Position numbers and translations under genes: made by a program
Shown: in pieces, positions 34,385 to 45,417 of the stretch
Position numbering within the stretch: the first letter of the stretch is position 1
Layout of the letters: every line of letters begins with the position of its first letter
Notes under the pieces: model-generated
What the model saw: the letters and a program-made list of their open reading frames with translations, nothing else
Database searches by the model: none
What the model was told of the DNA's origin: nothing
Assembly (NCBI GenBank): GCA_037178625.1
Contig: CM074129.1
Location: forward strand, 4,153,963 to 4,217,962
DNA from: Skeletonema tropicum
Taxonomy: Eukaryota; Bacillariophyta; Thalassiosirophyceae; Thalassiosirales; Thalassiosiraceae
Direction of reading: 5' to 3'
Length of the DNA: 64,000 bases

Positions 34385-36848
34385 CTATCCATAAATCAAC
34401 TCAGTTGGACTCTTTCGACTCGAGATCTTCTTGACTGGAATCGCATCATACACAGCCCTGTTTGTAACCACGTCGCAATGAGGATAGAGTGACGACATCG
34501 AAATATCTTTGGGGGGAGCGACAGCAATCCTATTCTTTGCCATTTTCGCCTCCTCCTTTTCCGCATTATACTTGCTCCAAAGAGCATCCATTGAAATCAT
34601 CCTCCAGATCTTCGTCCACATTCCGTTCGTGAGTAACACTCCGCCACGTATCATTTTTCAACGTGCCTTGTTCCAAACTAAACACGCCCACTCCACATTC
34701 CTTCATTCTCCAATTCAACGCTAATGAATTGCACCATTGCTTCATGGAAGGATCATCCGCGCAACTTGGATGTTGCACCCATCGCAGCTCATCATACGAT
34801 TGTTTGAATATGCTGAACTTGATTACTACTCCCAATGCAGGTGGTAATTTCTTCTTCTTGTTGGAGAAGTGGTTGTGACGATTGCATAATCATCTTTTCC
34901 TTGTTGGAAAATACAACCACTAATGTAACATCAAGTCCATCTCCTGATACAGATATGAGATTGTAATAAAAGTTGGGAATGAATCGAACCCTGGTCAGAT
35001 TGATAGGGGCTCATTTGAAACATGAATGAAGATTGTTGTCTCCGTGTGATGATGTCGATTAGTAAGTGCGTCTATGTGAATATAGACTTCGAAGGCGATA
35101 TCCAGTTGGGGAGAACAATCTGTTGTTGTGTGTCGAGAGTCAGTGTTATGATTGTCGCGATGATGAATCAAACCTGTGCGTGAATCTGATAAACACTCCT
35201 CCCACGTTTCATTTGCATCAAGTACAGTAACGATGTCATTCCTAACCGCCCTGAATCTTATGCGATGGAAGTGGAATGCGTTTCGCTGCTGAATGAGCAG
35301 CCACGCGCCCCTTCCTTGAATGGATGAATCCATGTTATTCGAAAGCCATCATCTTCGTCATTGAAAAGCATGTGCGCTGACGAAACGTTGGTGTCAAACA
35401 TGAGGGATGAATACTGGTGGACATCGCTACATTTTGCACTCGGTCTCACTGGAACAAACATCGCTGGCCATAGAGTATTCCTCATTGTAAATGACTTCCA
35501 CCCTCCAATTCTAACAGTTGCAGCAATGAAATGTACTTTGTTATTGCCAGCACCATCTCTGGGTGTTTCGAAGATGACCACTGTTCCCATAAAGTCATCC
35601 TATATAAAATATCAAGATACAGAGATTGGTAAGCAAGCAAGAATTACAAGATGTTATCCATCCAATATGACAACAAACTCACCTGCAAAGCTGGAGATTT
35701 CGAAAAGATATCATGATCGAAGAGGAGCAGATGCTCTAGAATCTAGAACGTATCCCACCCCAATGGCATCCATTGCTACAAAGCAACATCTGTATGGGAG
35801 TATCACCAATCTGAATCGGAGCCTCTTCCGATCCCGAGTTGTTGTACTGATTGTTGAATAGCAAGGGGACAGAATGAGCTAGAGGGGACATCAACTTTGG
35901 TGATGTGGAAGATTGACCGCTATTGCTCAATAGTCTTGCAGGGCTTGGTATCCCATAAAACTGTAATGATAAAGATGGCTGTAACAATGACAGATCACCT
36001 CCAACAACAACACTACCATTCCATGCCAGTCACACCTACTGGAATATCCTCCCCATTGATCCATTGCCAATATCGCTACTGAATGGGGAGTTTTCAATTT
36101 GGAGAATTGGATTGTTTGTTGAGTGTATGGCCGCCAACTCTTGCGCCTGTACAACATTGCTGAAGCATATTTTGATATTGAATCTTTGTTGTAACAATCA
36201 TCGTCATCATTATGTTGTAGAGCGTGTCTACTCTGAACTGGGACTCTCAACCATCTAGCACCATTGGAATCATTTAGATGATTATTATCATTTGGCGCTG
36301 CTGTATCCAATGACAATCCACTGTGCCTGCGCTGCTGCTCCATCCTCTCTTTTCTTCGAGGATATGTGGGTTGGTGTAACAATAACGTCATCCACGAAGC
36401 ATTATTCCCATTCACATCAAGCGAGTCAACATTTGCAACAAATGGAATTTGTGTTCTATGCCGTCCTAGATGTGAAGATAGACCGAGTTCACGAATGTGC
36501 AGGAGCATTGGTAGAGAGCTGGACATGTCATTGGACGATTTTGTATTGACTGCACAAGTTGGAGTGTTGCAACTGTCAGGCGGTGGCGAGTTGTCTTTTC
36601 TTGTCATGATTGACCTGCACAATCAATTTATTCACCTGATTTTCTAATGCTGCATCCAGTGCATTGCAGTTACTGCTGGATGTGGTGGCAGCTGTTGTAT
36701 GATGCCGCCAACCGACGTGATCATCGCCGAGATTCAGGTTGGCATCATTATTATCACTTGGGGCTTGTGATTTTCGTTTTCTTCGTTTCCGCTTGCGTCT
36801 CAATTTTGCTTGGAGTTGATCATCATCGGATATGCTATTGTTTTCCAT
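34385..36848 (-). CDS. Unrecognised minus-strand gene in several frames
   Basis: The likely start is the ATG at 36848 (MENNSISDDDQLQAKL, followed by a Lys/Arg-rich nuclear-type stretch RRKRKRRKRK). Coding-like sequence then runs to the stop at 34385 but changes frame at least six times, roughly near 36600, 36040, 35740, 35290, 34900 and 34620. One intron is convincing: GTGAGTTTG to TTTTATATAG (about 35600-35685) joins SKSPALQ to DDFMGTVVIFETP. Other protein-like parts are RNDIVTVLDANETWEECL and KQSYDELRWVQHPSCADD. No domain is recognised. Either it is a decayed gene or this interval carries uncorrected single-base indels, as in CSL4 and IF3 next door. Confidence 0.5.
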
Positions 36849-37414
36849 CGTAGTTGTGACTACCCTTGTGATTGCTCCTCTAATACTATTGGGGGTACAT
36901 CGCCATCATACAAAAGTTGGTTTCCAATAAAAATTTTGAGTAGTTTGAGCAATAACGGTGCGACGCACGATGCGACGACAGCAAGAAGACTGTGGGTTGA
37001 AGTGTGGAAAGACACCTCTTCATCCTCGAACATACAATACTTATCAAACGGCCCAGTCTATTGCCCGACTTCTTGATTGTCTTCGTCGTCTTACCTATCG
37101 AAAGACCTCACATGAATAAGTTCAAGTAATAGCAACGGACTAGAACTGCACATCAAAGTACGTAGTAGGGCCAATCCCGAGATATTTGACTCAGCCACGT
37201 CTGTTGACAGTTGACACGCAGCAGCCTTCTTGTTGACATGACTTGACTCATCAGGAAGAAGATGCCATCAATTACTAGTATTTTCATTGTTGCTGAAGTT
37301 AACTAATGCAAATCGTGCTATATTGTAAATAATATTGCCTCTCTATTACCATGCTGCCTCTTTACTCCTACCTCCATTACTATTACCAATATGTCTCTTT
37401 AAAATACTCCTACA
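36849..37414. other. Intergenic region
   Basis: About 560 bp between the unrecognised gene's start and the stop of the STAND ATPase. It must hold the promoter of the former. No repeats or RNA genes are seen. Confidence 0.4.
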
Positions 37415-40400
37415 TTATAAAATTGAGCTAAGATGTTTAAACTTTTCACTGCAGCCCCACTCTTCGTAACACGCCCTTGAGCGTTCAATATGATATTTCT
37501 CCCAATCGTCATCTCCCTGAGCTTTGAAGTATGCACTTGCCAACTCGTGTGCTAAAGCTCTATCTTGTAGAAATCCATTCCTACTTGATGTAGCAATTGC
37601 AGCATTGAACTTCTCCTTGGCCTTGTTGTTTCCATTTAGCACAGCAAGCTCCGCTTCTAGGATGTGCAGATAATGAACAACATTTACATTGCCTTTCTTC
37701 GCCCAGCCACGAAGGATCTGAATTGGTTCATGTGCCGATTTCTTCATTTGTCTCTTCTTCCACCCAGATGCTGATTGTGCTGATTTCAGATAGGTCAGCG
37801 CCTCCAAGAAAGTGAAGCGCACAGAACTAAACAAGCACGCTAAGGAAAGTCGAACATCGCCCGCCTTTTGAACTAAGTTGATAGCCTCTTTCCACTGTTG
37901 AAAAAGGACAAATACTTCTAGCTTGTGCAAGTTTAAAAGTGCAGACAGAGTGACGTCGCCATTTGACGCCGCGGTAGCCGAAAAAGAGTCCAAAATCTCA
38001 TCACCAGCTTCAACATCGATACCACGAAGCTTCTTCACTGTCGTCAGAAGAACTACGAGTTTCATCTTCGAGTCGTCTTGTTTTAGTTGTGTCATAACTG
38101 TGATGTACGCCTCGAGTTCTTTCTGAATGCTGTCCAATGGTCGACCTATCAAGTAAAGGTGATAACTACGACCAATGAGACACCAACAAGCTCTGTCAGT
38201 ATCTCCAGATTCTAGTCCAATCTGATATCCCTTCAACAACGGCGCCAGAGTGTCCTGGAGGGGTGAGGTCCAGTGATAGCAATAGTGCTGTGTGGTGAAC
38301 ACCGTGTGAGCCACGCTGCCCCTCGTATCCGCCTTTTCGAGAATGAGCTCAGCTGCCCTGGCCATCTCAATTCCCTCATGTGGTTTGCCAAAAGTTCCAC
38401 AAAGGAACATACCAAGCACTGCGAAATCATTAGACGATGAACAGTTTAAGCCATATTTCAGAGAAGTTGTGATCCCTTGAAAGATGATCAGTGGAAGCAT
38501 TGTTGGTTCAACCATGTAAATAGACGCGGCAAGTTGCTGGTTCATTCTTTGCCCTATTTCGTATCTTTCATCTTTTAGCATTGGCAAGTTAGCAATATCG
38601 TCAGCTGTTTTGTTCTTCAACAACTTCTTCACTCGAATGTATTCTCTGATTATGGCAAATTTGGAAGCTGGCTTCCTCTGTCTAGTTGGTAAACCAAGCT
38701 GACGCCTGAAATCAAGAGCTGCATCGATGGACTCATTAAACTTTCCCGTGGAGAACAATGCCCTCACTTTGATATCTGATACTCTAAATTTTTCTGTCAC
38801 ATCAATGTCTTTGCTCAACACCTCGTCAATCAGCTCCTTCATTGATTCGAAATCGCCAGTTAGAAAGCAGGCGTTCGCTCCATGACTGCATAAATCAAGC
38901 ATGGTGCTATGATCTCCTTCCCATCCCCTTGACCCAAGTGCCTTACGACCGGCCTTGAAGTAAATCGCGGCTGCGTCAAATGCAGCATTTTCCGATGCCT
39001 TGGTTCCAGCTTTTAGATTCATTCTTGCCAACTCATCACGTTCTTCGTCACTGATGATAGATGCTGCACAGTTCAGTAGGCCCACAACCTCAAACAGGCT
39101 ATCCTCAAGCTCTTCTGGAGGAAGACTCTTCAACAAAATACTGCCAATTCTTCCTCGAAAAGAATCCCTTTGAAATGGAGAGATGAGTTCAAACGCCGCC
39201 GATTGAATCTGATCGTGCACGAAATGGCACTCTTCGTTATCCACCTCACACAGGCCCTCTAACTCTAATTCTTCAATCGAACTTGTATATGAAGAATCGC
39301 AGCAAATTTCGTCTGTATCGTAAACACTCAGGTCTGAAGCAAGAGAAGCAAGATGGGCGCCTGAAGCAGAACTCATTGACTTTCTCATCTCTGCCTGCGG
39401 GATGTTTTTCATGGCTTCCAAGACAGCCGGTAAGCGGAAAGTAGCACCAAGACAAGAGGCTACCATGAGCATTGTCTGCGTTCCCTCCTGTAAGCGGTTC
39501 ATTTTGTTTACGAGGACTGATGCTACATTCTCGGTGACTATCTTTGAGTTGACTGCCTCATCGTCCCAAGTCCACTTCATCGCTCCAAAATTGTACTGTA
39601 AGAGCTTTTCATCGTACAAAGATCTCAGAAACATCAAAACAAAGAAGGGATTGCCGTCTGTCTTTTTGTGGATCGTCTCTGCCAATGATTTGACTTTATT
39701 GTCATAATCATCCATACCTAATGCCTCAGCAACAAGAGATACTACATTGTCTACATCAAGATTTCCAATCTTTATCTTCGTAATAGACACGTTCATTTGT
39801 TCCAGATCTCGAATGTGGAGTGCAAGGGGGTGGTGACTGCAATGGCGAAAAAATGAAACATGTTATCAGGATAAAACTAGCACAGTGACATTAGACACAA
39901 ACACATATCAATGGTTACTTACTCTGGAACTTCATCCACGCGGTAAGCGAGAACAATCAAAAGATTTGGAATCTCCCCATCCAATACGATGCTCTTCAGT
40001 AGATCCAACGTTGCTGTATCGCTCCACTGTAAATCGTCAATGAATAAGATAGCTCCTTTCAAGCATGAGCAAATGATTTTCAATAACCGTCTGATTGCAT
40101 AGTGCATTTGTGAGATTGATTCTTTACCGGCCGTGAGAATCAAACTGTTTAATTTGGAATCGGAGACGGTCCTGTCCTGCGCTCCTATACCTACACCTGA
40201 CGTTGACAATGAGGAATGTCTACGTTTCCCCAGTCCCAATAACTTTGCACATCCGCGTAACACACGTCGTAGTTGTTCCACTTCCTCTTCATCAAACTCA
40301 TCTCGAATCTTATCTCGGATCAATGCTGCAATAGGTACTCCTCCCGACGAAGACAACCCTCCCATCATATTATGCTCTGTCATAATAAATTCGGCAAGAT

Positions 40401-40905
40401 TAGCCATGGCATCGGAGAATGCTGAGAGTGGCCTGAGTAATTTCTCATCAAATTTACCTGATGCAAAAGCAAATCCATTTTTGGCGGCGGGATCGCCTAA
40501 CCCTTTGCGGATGAGAGCAGATTTGCCTGTGCCGGATGTTCCAGAGACCAATATTAGATTGTTGCTGATAGATTGTATGTTAGGGTTGGACGCATCCTCA
40601 TCAGCATGTCGTCCATTATTTTGAGCACCATTATCTTTTTCATCGTCCTTCTTATTCAACTCTCGTAATTTGCTCCGTAATAATTTCATATCATCATCTC
40701 GTCCATGCAATTTCATGTTCTCTAGGCGGAGCTGGGCTATATTGACTGCTTGTTTATTGATCTTTCGGCTGCTTCCGGCGGCTATGGTGACAGTGTCCGC
40801 TAGTTGTTGCGTCGTGGATGGCCGATGCTGACTGGGTGCTACTGCCCCTCCAACTGACGACGATGACCAGCGGTGGCTAGGGCGAGAGGGCCGGGTGTTG
40901 ATCAT
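37415..40905 (-). CDS. STAND/AAA_16-type ATPase with helical-repeat C-terminus
   Basis: Two exons (40905-39923 and 39836-37415) give about 1134 residues from the ATG at 40905. Residues 1-110 are polar, with a short basic segment. The P-loop GTSGTGKS lies at 122-129, and Walker B ILFIDDLQWSD near 285-295. The winged-helix-like region follows (KTDGNPFFVLMFLRSL, then MNRLQEGTQTMLMVASCLGATF). From about 470 on the chain is alpha-helical with TPR-like character (AAIYFKAGRKAL, ACFLTGDFESMKELIDEVL). This matches the predicted-ATPase module found in bacterial and diatom multidomain sensors, where it usually sits between a protein kinase and a histidine kinase or cyclase; here neither partner is present. 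A signal-dependent scaffold is inferred, with ligand and output unknown. Confidence 0.85.
39837..39922 (-). other. Intron of the STAND ATPase gene
   Basis: Minus strand: ...GTTCCAGA|GTAAGTAAC ... GCCATTGCAG|TCACCACC. Splicing joins YRVDEVP to D (split codon GA|T) and HHPLALHIRDLEQM, a sequence typical of this ATPase module. Length 86 bp. Confidence 0.9.
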
Positions 40906-41555
40906 ACTTATTCACTTCCTCTTTCTCTAAAGAGCACCGGTAACAACTCAAAAGGTTTACTACTTGCTACAAGACGCACAAATTGCTCTGCTCTCAAATT
41001 TTTTATTACTTATGTTGCTGTTGTTGCTGATTTGTTTGTATGTGGGGGCTACTCATGTTTTTCTGTGATACGCTACGATACGGCGGTGCAACGGCAGTTT
41101 GCAGGAGGGCATGCGATGAGATGGTTCAGCCGCAGGCAAAATAGGTGGAAATAGGCTGTTGGATATTGGGGGCATGGAAGGAGCCCCCTGATATTGAGGG
41201 TTAACTTTAGACGAAATGCACGGGAGTTTCGCTAATTAAATAGATATCCGTCCCCCTCTCGCGGGGGAAATAGGGGGACCTTCCCCCATAAAGGGTAGGC
41301 TGGCCCCTGAAGTTAGGTATTTCCACCGACTAAATAACTACTTTACAACACTCATTTGCACATACATAATGTCGTACCGTGCTTTAAGAGCTCATAGTGA
41401 ATAGTGACACACGTGCGTCATTTCTATGTGTTTGTTACATAAATGCTTATTATTTATGATGTGGACAAATCCGACAGACACTCTCCGTCCACTAACTATC
41501 GTATGTATTTTTACTTTCATGACACGACAGGAGCGAGGCTGAAGTTTTTGCATGC
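40906..41555. other. Divergent promoter region, ATPase and F-box-like genes
   Basis: 650 bp between two start codons on opposite strands. It contains GGGGGA-rich stretches around 41160-41310 but no recognised site. Confidence 0.4.
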
Positions 41556-42839
41556 ATGTTAGCCGACAATAGCAGCAAGCGCAGGAGGCTCTCCACCGCC
41601 GCCGACAAAAGCTCATCCATCTGCCTCACTGATTTACCGATTGGGATATTAGGATGCATTGCTAATTATTTGGCTTTACCGTCACGTGCTTTGTTTGCCG
41701 TCTCCCTCAATTATGGTGACGGGGAGCGCTGCTCGGCCATTATCGGTGATCAACGGTACTTCTTGGATTTCGGAGACATTGAGAAGGAATTAGCGGTCAA
41801 GCTGTCTGATGTAGATATCGGTGGTGTTTTGTATTCTATTGATGCCATCAATAATCTGAAAGCATTGCGATTGACTAATTGTATCAATATCATCGGCGCA
41901 GGGTTGGAGCCGCTACGTAGATCTACAATAATAGAGAAAATCGATCTTAGTTTGGTAGGAGATCACATCAATCCAGTGCTCGATCCGGAGCCGCCACTTT
42001 CGCACACTAGAGTGTTACCAATCTTGGACAGTATCATTGAAAGGGGGGAGGAATGCGCTTTAAAGCTTTTGATATTCCCAACAGCGTGGAGACAAGAAGA
42101 AAGATTTTCAGATTTTCATGCCTTTCTCTCCCGATACAATGAATTGTTGTGCAGTCGAGGAAATAGCTGCCTGGCATGTAATTGCAATCTTCCAGACGGC
42201 GAAGATGATCAGATGATGTATCTGGCTGCTGAAAATGATTTGGGATTTAAATATGGAGCACAAACAAAAACATGCTACGATTGTATGAAGCAATACTGTG
42301 AAGATTGCCGAGATGGCCAAGGTGCGTATTTCATTGAGGGTTTGTGCTGGCATTGCGAAAGGATGTACTGTCTACATTGTAAGACATTGAAATGGTGCAA
42401 AATCTGTGATGAAGTGATGTGTCTGAACTGCATGGATTTCAGAGAATGTCCTAATTGTAGCGATATTATTTGCCCTGATTGCTTCTCTGAAGGAAGTTGC
42501 ACCAATAATTGCGGTGTCGGCAACATTATCTGGTGCCGTGAATGTGATGAGAGTTGTGAATATGAATGTGCCATACGAACTTGCGATAGATGCGATGAAG
42601 CTCACTGCGACGGTTGTCGAGACTCCGATGAAAATGCTGTCAAGCAGTGTCACATTTGCGATGAGAATCTCTGCGGTCGATGCCGAGAGAAGAAGTGTAA
42701 AAAGGGGTCAAACTGCAGCGGATGCTACCGCCTCGCTTTCTCTTCACTACTTGAGGTCAAACATAGAATGCAGAATGAAATCATCGCGCAAAGGAGCGAG
42801 ATCAAAGAATTGACTGCTAAATTGGAAGAATTAAAATGA
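41556..42839 (+). CDS. F-box-like protein with a Cys-rich zinc-binding region
   Basis: ATG at 41556, 427 residues, single exon. After a basic N-terminus (SSKRRRL), residues about 23-55 resemble an F-box (LTDLPIGILGCIANYLALPSRALFAVSL), the segment that links targets to SCF ubiquitin ligases. Residues 80-160 look like leucine-rich repeat sequence (INNLKALRLTNC). Residues 200-395 contain about 45 Cys, mostly in C..C pairs (CEDCRDG, CWHCERMYCLHC, CPNCSDIICPDC), suggesting several zinc clusters. A coiled-coil-like C-terminus (EIIAQRSEIKELTAKLEELK) ends the protein. The family is known to me only as a diatom-type architecture, and the function is inferred from the F-box. The segment after the stop is shared with 59465-59676. 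Confidence 0.8.
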   Translation: MLADNSSKRRRLSTAADKSSSICLTDLPIGILGCIANYLALPSRALFAVSLNYGDGERCSAIIGDQRYFLDFGDIEKELAVKLSDVDIGGVLYSIDAINNLKALRLTNCINIIGAGLEPLRRSTIIEKIDLSLVGDHINPVLDPEPPLSHTRVLPILDSIIERGEECALKLLIFPTAWRQEERFSDFHAFLSRYNELLCSRGNSCLACNCNLPDGEDDQMMYLAAENDLGFKYGAQTKTCYDCMKQYCEDCRDGQGAYFIEGLCWHCERMYCLHCKTLKWCKICDEVMCLNCMDFRECPNCSDIICPDCFSEGSCTNNCGVGNIIWCRECDESCEYECAIRTCDRCDEAHCDGCRDSDENAVKQCHICDENLCGRCREKKCKKGSNCSGCYRLAFSSLLEVKHRMQNEIIAQRSEIKELTAKLEELK

Positions 42840-42862
42840 AATACATTCTAGATAATAAAATA

Positions 42863-43106
42863 GAGCTCATGAGTCAAGACAAACATGAAATTGGAGTTCG
42901 TGTAATGCATATATAGAGCACTGCACTGAGTCTCGTTTCGCGCAAGTGCGGGTCTCACTCTAAAGGGCAAAGTTAAAAGAAGATGAAATTGATTGATATT
43001 GTAGATTAGAGATACGATAGATTAAATTGAAGAGAAATCATCTTCGTCAATCTACTCGCTAATTCTGGGGAGCTCAATATCTTCATCCCATGTAGGAGCA
43101 CTTAGT
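42863..43106 (+). repeat. Dispersed segment downstream of the F-box-like gene, copy 1
   Basis: Starts 23 bp after the stop codon with CTCATGAGTCAAGACAAACA and matches 59465-59676 over about 210 bp with small indels. There it also begins about 25 bp after a stop codon, that of the ankyrin-like pseudogene. Both carry a CGCGCAAGTGCGGGTCT hairpin-like word. It may be a shared 3' flank or a small mobile repeat. Confidence 0.7.
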
Positions 43107-43357
43107 AAGTAGGTTGATCCTTGCAACGTGGATTCATTTGTGACATCTTATGAACGAACGGTAATCGGACGACACATCATTGGCGCAGCGAATTTGTCAG
43201 AATTCACCATCTCAATCTCAAGAGACGAGACCCACGACTCACACCAGCTGCATTTATCCACAAAGAAGTCAGTCAGCTACATCCATCATTGTGCCATTTG
43301 CCGAATATTATTTTTGTCGGGTGTTAGTTTCTTCCATCTTCCACTAAAGCAGAGGGA

Positions 43358-43646
43358 ATGATGAATGAACTTCGAGCATTGGAGGCCCTGCACTTGTCCC
43401 TCGGGCAAACCATGGAACCATGTGAAAATAACTGTCTCATACGCAGTAGCGGTAACGAAGAACGACTCTACACAACTGCAGATGATAATTATTGTGCCAT
43501 TTTGATCAGGCCCGAGATACAAACTATCTCCTTCTACAAAAAAGCTGCAGAAATGATACATTCAAAGCTGTCGATCATCTTCGCAGGTCACTTACTGATA
43601 TAGAAGTAGCACTTGGAGATGATTGCCATGAATGAACACATAAATG
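43358..43646 (+). pseudogene. Small TPR-like gene fragment with a frameshift
   Basis: Frame 1 starts at the ATG at 43358 and reads MMNELRALEALHLSLGQTM ... ISFYKKAAEM. Near 43560 the next frame takes over with FKAVDHLRRSLTDIEVALGDD and ends CHE-stop at 43646. The second part resembles a kinesin-light-chain or TPR unit (A..HL.RSL...E.ALGD). A single-base indel or a missed intron would explain the break. Function unknown. Confidence 0.4.
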
Positions 43647-44314
43647 ACTGCACTAAACTTTTATGACCATTCGATATCCAGGGGTATCGATCTGATCTGA
43701 TCACGTCTCATGTGATAGCAGCTAAGAATGTTGTGCTTTTGGCTTTCATTTGCTGTCGTGTACATACATACTTACTTATGTCATGATAGTAAGACCAAGA
43801 CTTCTTTTCTCGTAACAACTTGAACTTCAGCATCACTCGGCACTCGGCACTCGACTTGTCCACCAAAATCACCCACAAAAATTCAACGACCGAACCACAA
43901 CTCTTCTGCCGTTAATTCAATCATGCCGACCAAACGTTCTCAGAGCTTTCATTCAATCATGCCGACAGACAGCATCATGAAGAGCTCTCACAGCCATTCA
44001 TTCAATCATGGATGGCAAATCGCTGTCTCAAGCCACTTGCCGCTGCTTGCAGAGCGCTCATAATTTTTCATTTCCGAAACTGTCAACATCATTCGCTACC
44101 AAACCACCATGTCGGCCAATTCTCCGCCCTCCGCTGGCCGGCCGCTTGCTTTACTACCTCTGCCTCCCAATAGCGTTCACCCGCAAGCATCGCCGCCGCC
44201 TTGAACCAGGCTCCGCCGCTAATGACTGAGCCGACGATCGATGATTACAGGTGAGTTACACAACCGATTCATGATCACCTGTCCGGTTTTAATGGCTGAT
44301 CGAGCAACAACTTC
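43647..44314. other. Spacer before the hairpin array
   Basis: No gene recognised. A short repeat 'ttcattcaatcatgccgac' recurs two to three times between 43914 and 44010. GC content rises from 44100 toward the hairpin array. Confidence 0.35.
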
Positions 44315-44493
44315 AGCGCCGAGGAAAGCCGGCGCTATACAAATTGGCCCAGCACCGTGGAAGCCGGTGCTATACAAATTGGCCCAGCACCGTGGAAGCT
44401 GGTGCTATACAAATTGGCCCAGGGCTCAGTCCCAGCACCGAGGCAAGGCCGGTGCTATACAAATAAGGCCCATCGCCGAGGTTAGCCGGCGAT
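44315..44493 (+). repeat. Array of five stem-loops with covarying stems
   Basis: Five units, each a 7-bp stem closing a 7-9 base loop, followed by AATTGGCCC or a near variant. Unit 1 (44315-44336): stem AGCGCCG/CGGCGCT, loop AGGAAAGC. Unit 2 (44351-44371): AGCACCG/CGGTGCT, loop TGGAAGC. Unit 3 (44386-44406): AGCACCG/TGGTGCT with one G-U pair. Unit 4 (44434-44456): AGCACCG/CGGTGCT, loop AGGCAAGGC. Unit 5 (44472-44493): ATCGCCG/CGGCGAT, loop AGGTTAGC. Stem bases change in pairs, which preserves pairing. Closely related hairpins occur at 51695-51932 in the copia-like element. The strand is assigned by the orientation shared with that element. It may be a fragment of a related leader. Confidence 0.75.
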
Positions 44494-45117
44494 TAATTAA
44501 ATTGGCCCAGCTTTTCTTTGCGCCTTCGGGTGTACTCGATTTGGGGTTCCGAGAGAGATAGTAACGGTCGGTTTCCAAGGTGGGTCACGGCGGCCTTCGG
44601 AGGTGCTGACAGGCTTAAACAGAGTGTCCGTCCTCCTCAGGGAAAGATTGGCACAGTTCCTCTAGGGTTTGCTAGACCATAAATCCGTCGCTAAACTACC
44701 ATTCGATCTCGTTGAAAAGCATCCCCACCAACATTTAAATCTTTGTTGTGTTTGTCTGATGTCTCTTTGTACCAACACTCTCTAATGAATCATTTGCTTT
44801 GTTTCCTATCTCTAAATACAGTGCTTTGTAGTTCATATAGAGGCTCTCTTCGCAAGTTGCGTTGCAAGCTACACAGCTACCGTCCATACATCCACCGCAA
44901 CTCGGACCAGGACCAAGCAGAGACTCTTGATGTGAGGCCTTTACTAGTAGGGCAGGAGCAAGACGGCTAGTTTGAGCAGTCGAGCAGGGCCTGCTCTCAA
45001 GTTGCGACCATCGCTATCGTGTGTCTTATGGCACATTATTTGCTGCCTCTCTCTAGAGATAGAGAGACGAGATGATTGGGAATTGGCGTTTCTGTCTCCA
45101 TAGGTCGTAGGAACGAG
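44494..45117. other. Region between the hairpin array and the gypsy element
   Basis: Contains two further hairpin-prone words with CTTCGG loops (GCGCCTTCGGGTGT near 44519 and GGCGGCCTTCGGAGGTGCT near 44588). No gene recognised. It would have been upstream of the ankyrin-like gene before the gypsy insertion. Confidence 0.35.
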
Positions 45118-45366
45118 TGTCACACCTACGTAGTGTCGGACATCAATCAAATTCATATTTATGTTATCTGGTTTCTCGTTTCTCAATATGTTTCGGAATG
45201 CTTTATCTGGTTTCTCGTTTCTCAATATGTTTCGGAATCCTCCATCGCCAATGAAAGCAACCGAATCCAAAAACGTTGATCGTTTCCTTTATATTTTAAG
45301 TCATAATAATTCTATTCGTTACATCTATTGATCAATAATAAGCTCAATTGTTAGCTAGATTGGACA
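45118..45366 (+). repeat. 5' LTR of the gypsy element
   Basis: 249 bp, beginning TGTCACACC and ending GATTGGACA. It contains a tandem duplication of about 37 bp (TTATCTGGTTTCTCG... twice). Confidence 0.95.
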
Positions 45367-45367
45367 C

Positions 45368-45379
45368 AGTATTAATACT
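45368..45379. other. 12-bp perfect palindrome at the primer-binding position
   Basis: AGTATTAATACT begins two bases after the 5' LTR, where a tRNA-complementary primer-binding site beginning TGG is normally found. No such TGG site is seen in the 50 bp leader; the nearest TGG (TGGACA) is the LTR end itself. How minus-strand synthesis starts is therefore unclear. Confidence 0.5.
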
Positions 45380-45417
45380 CCCATATAAACCAACCAAGAA
45401 GAAAAACTACGTACAAA

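Noticed and set aside
34970..35000. tRNA-like B box on the minus strand (GGTTCGATTC)
   Set aside because: No matching T-stem, acceptor stem or A box around it, and it lies in coding-like sequence.
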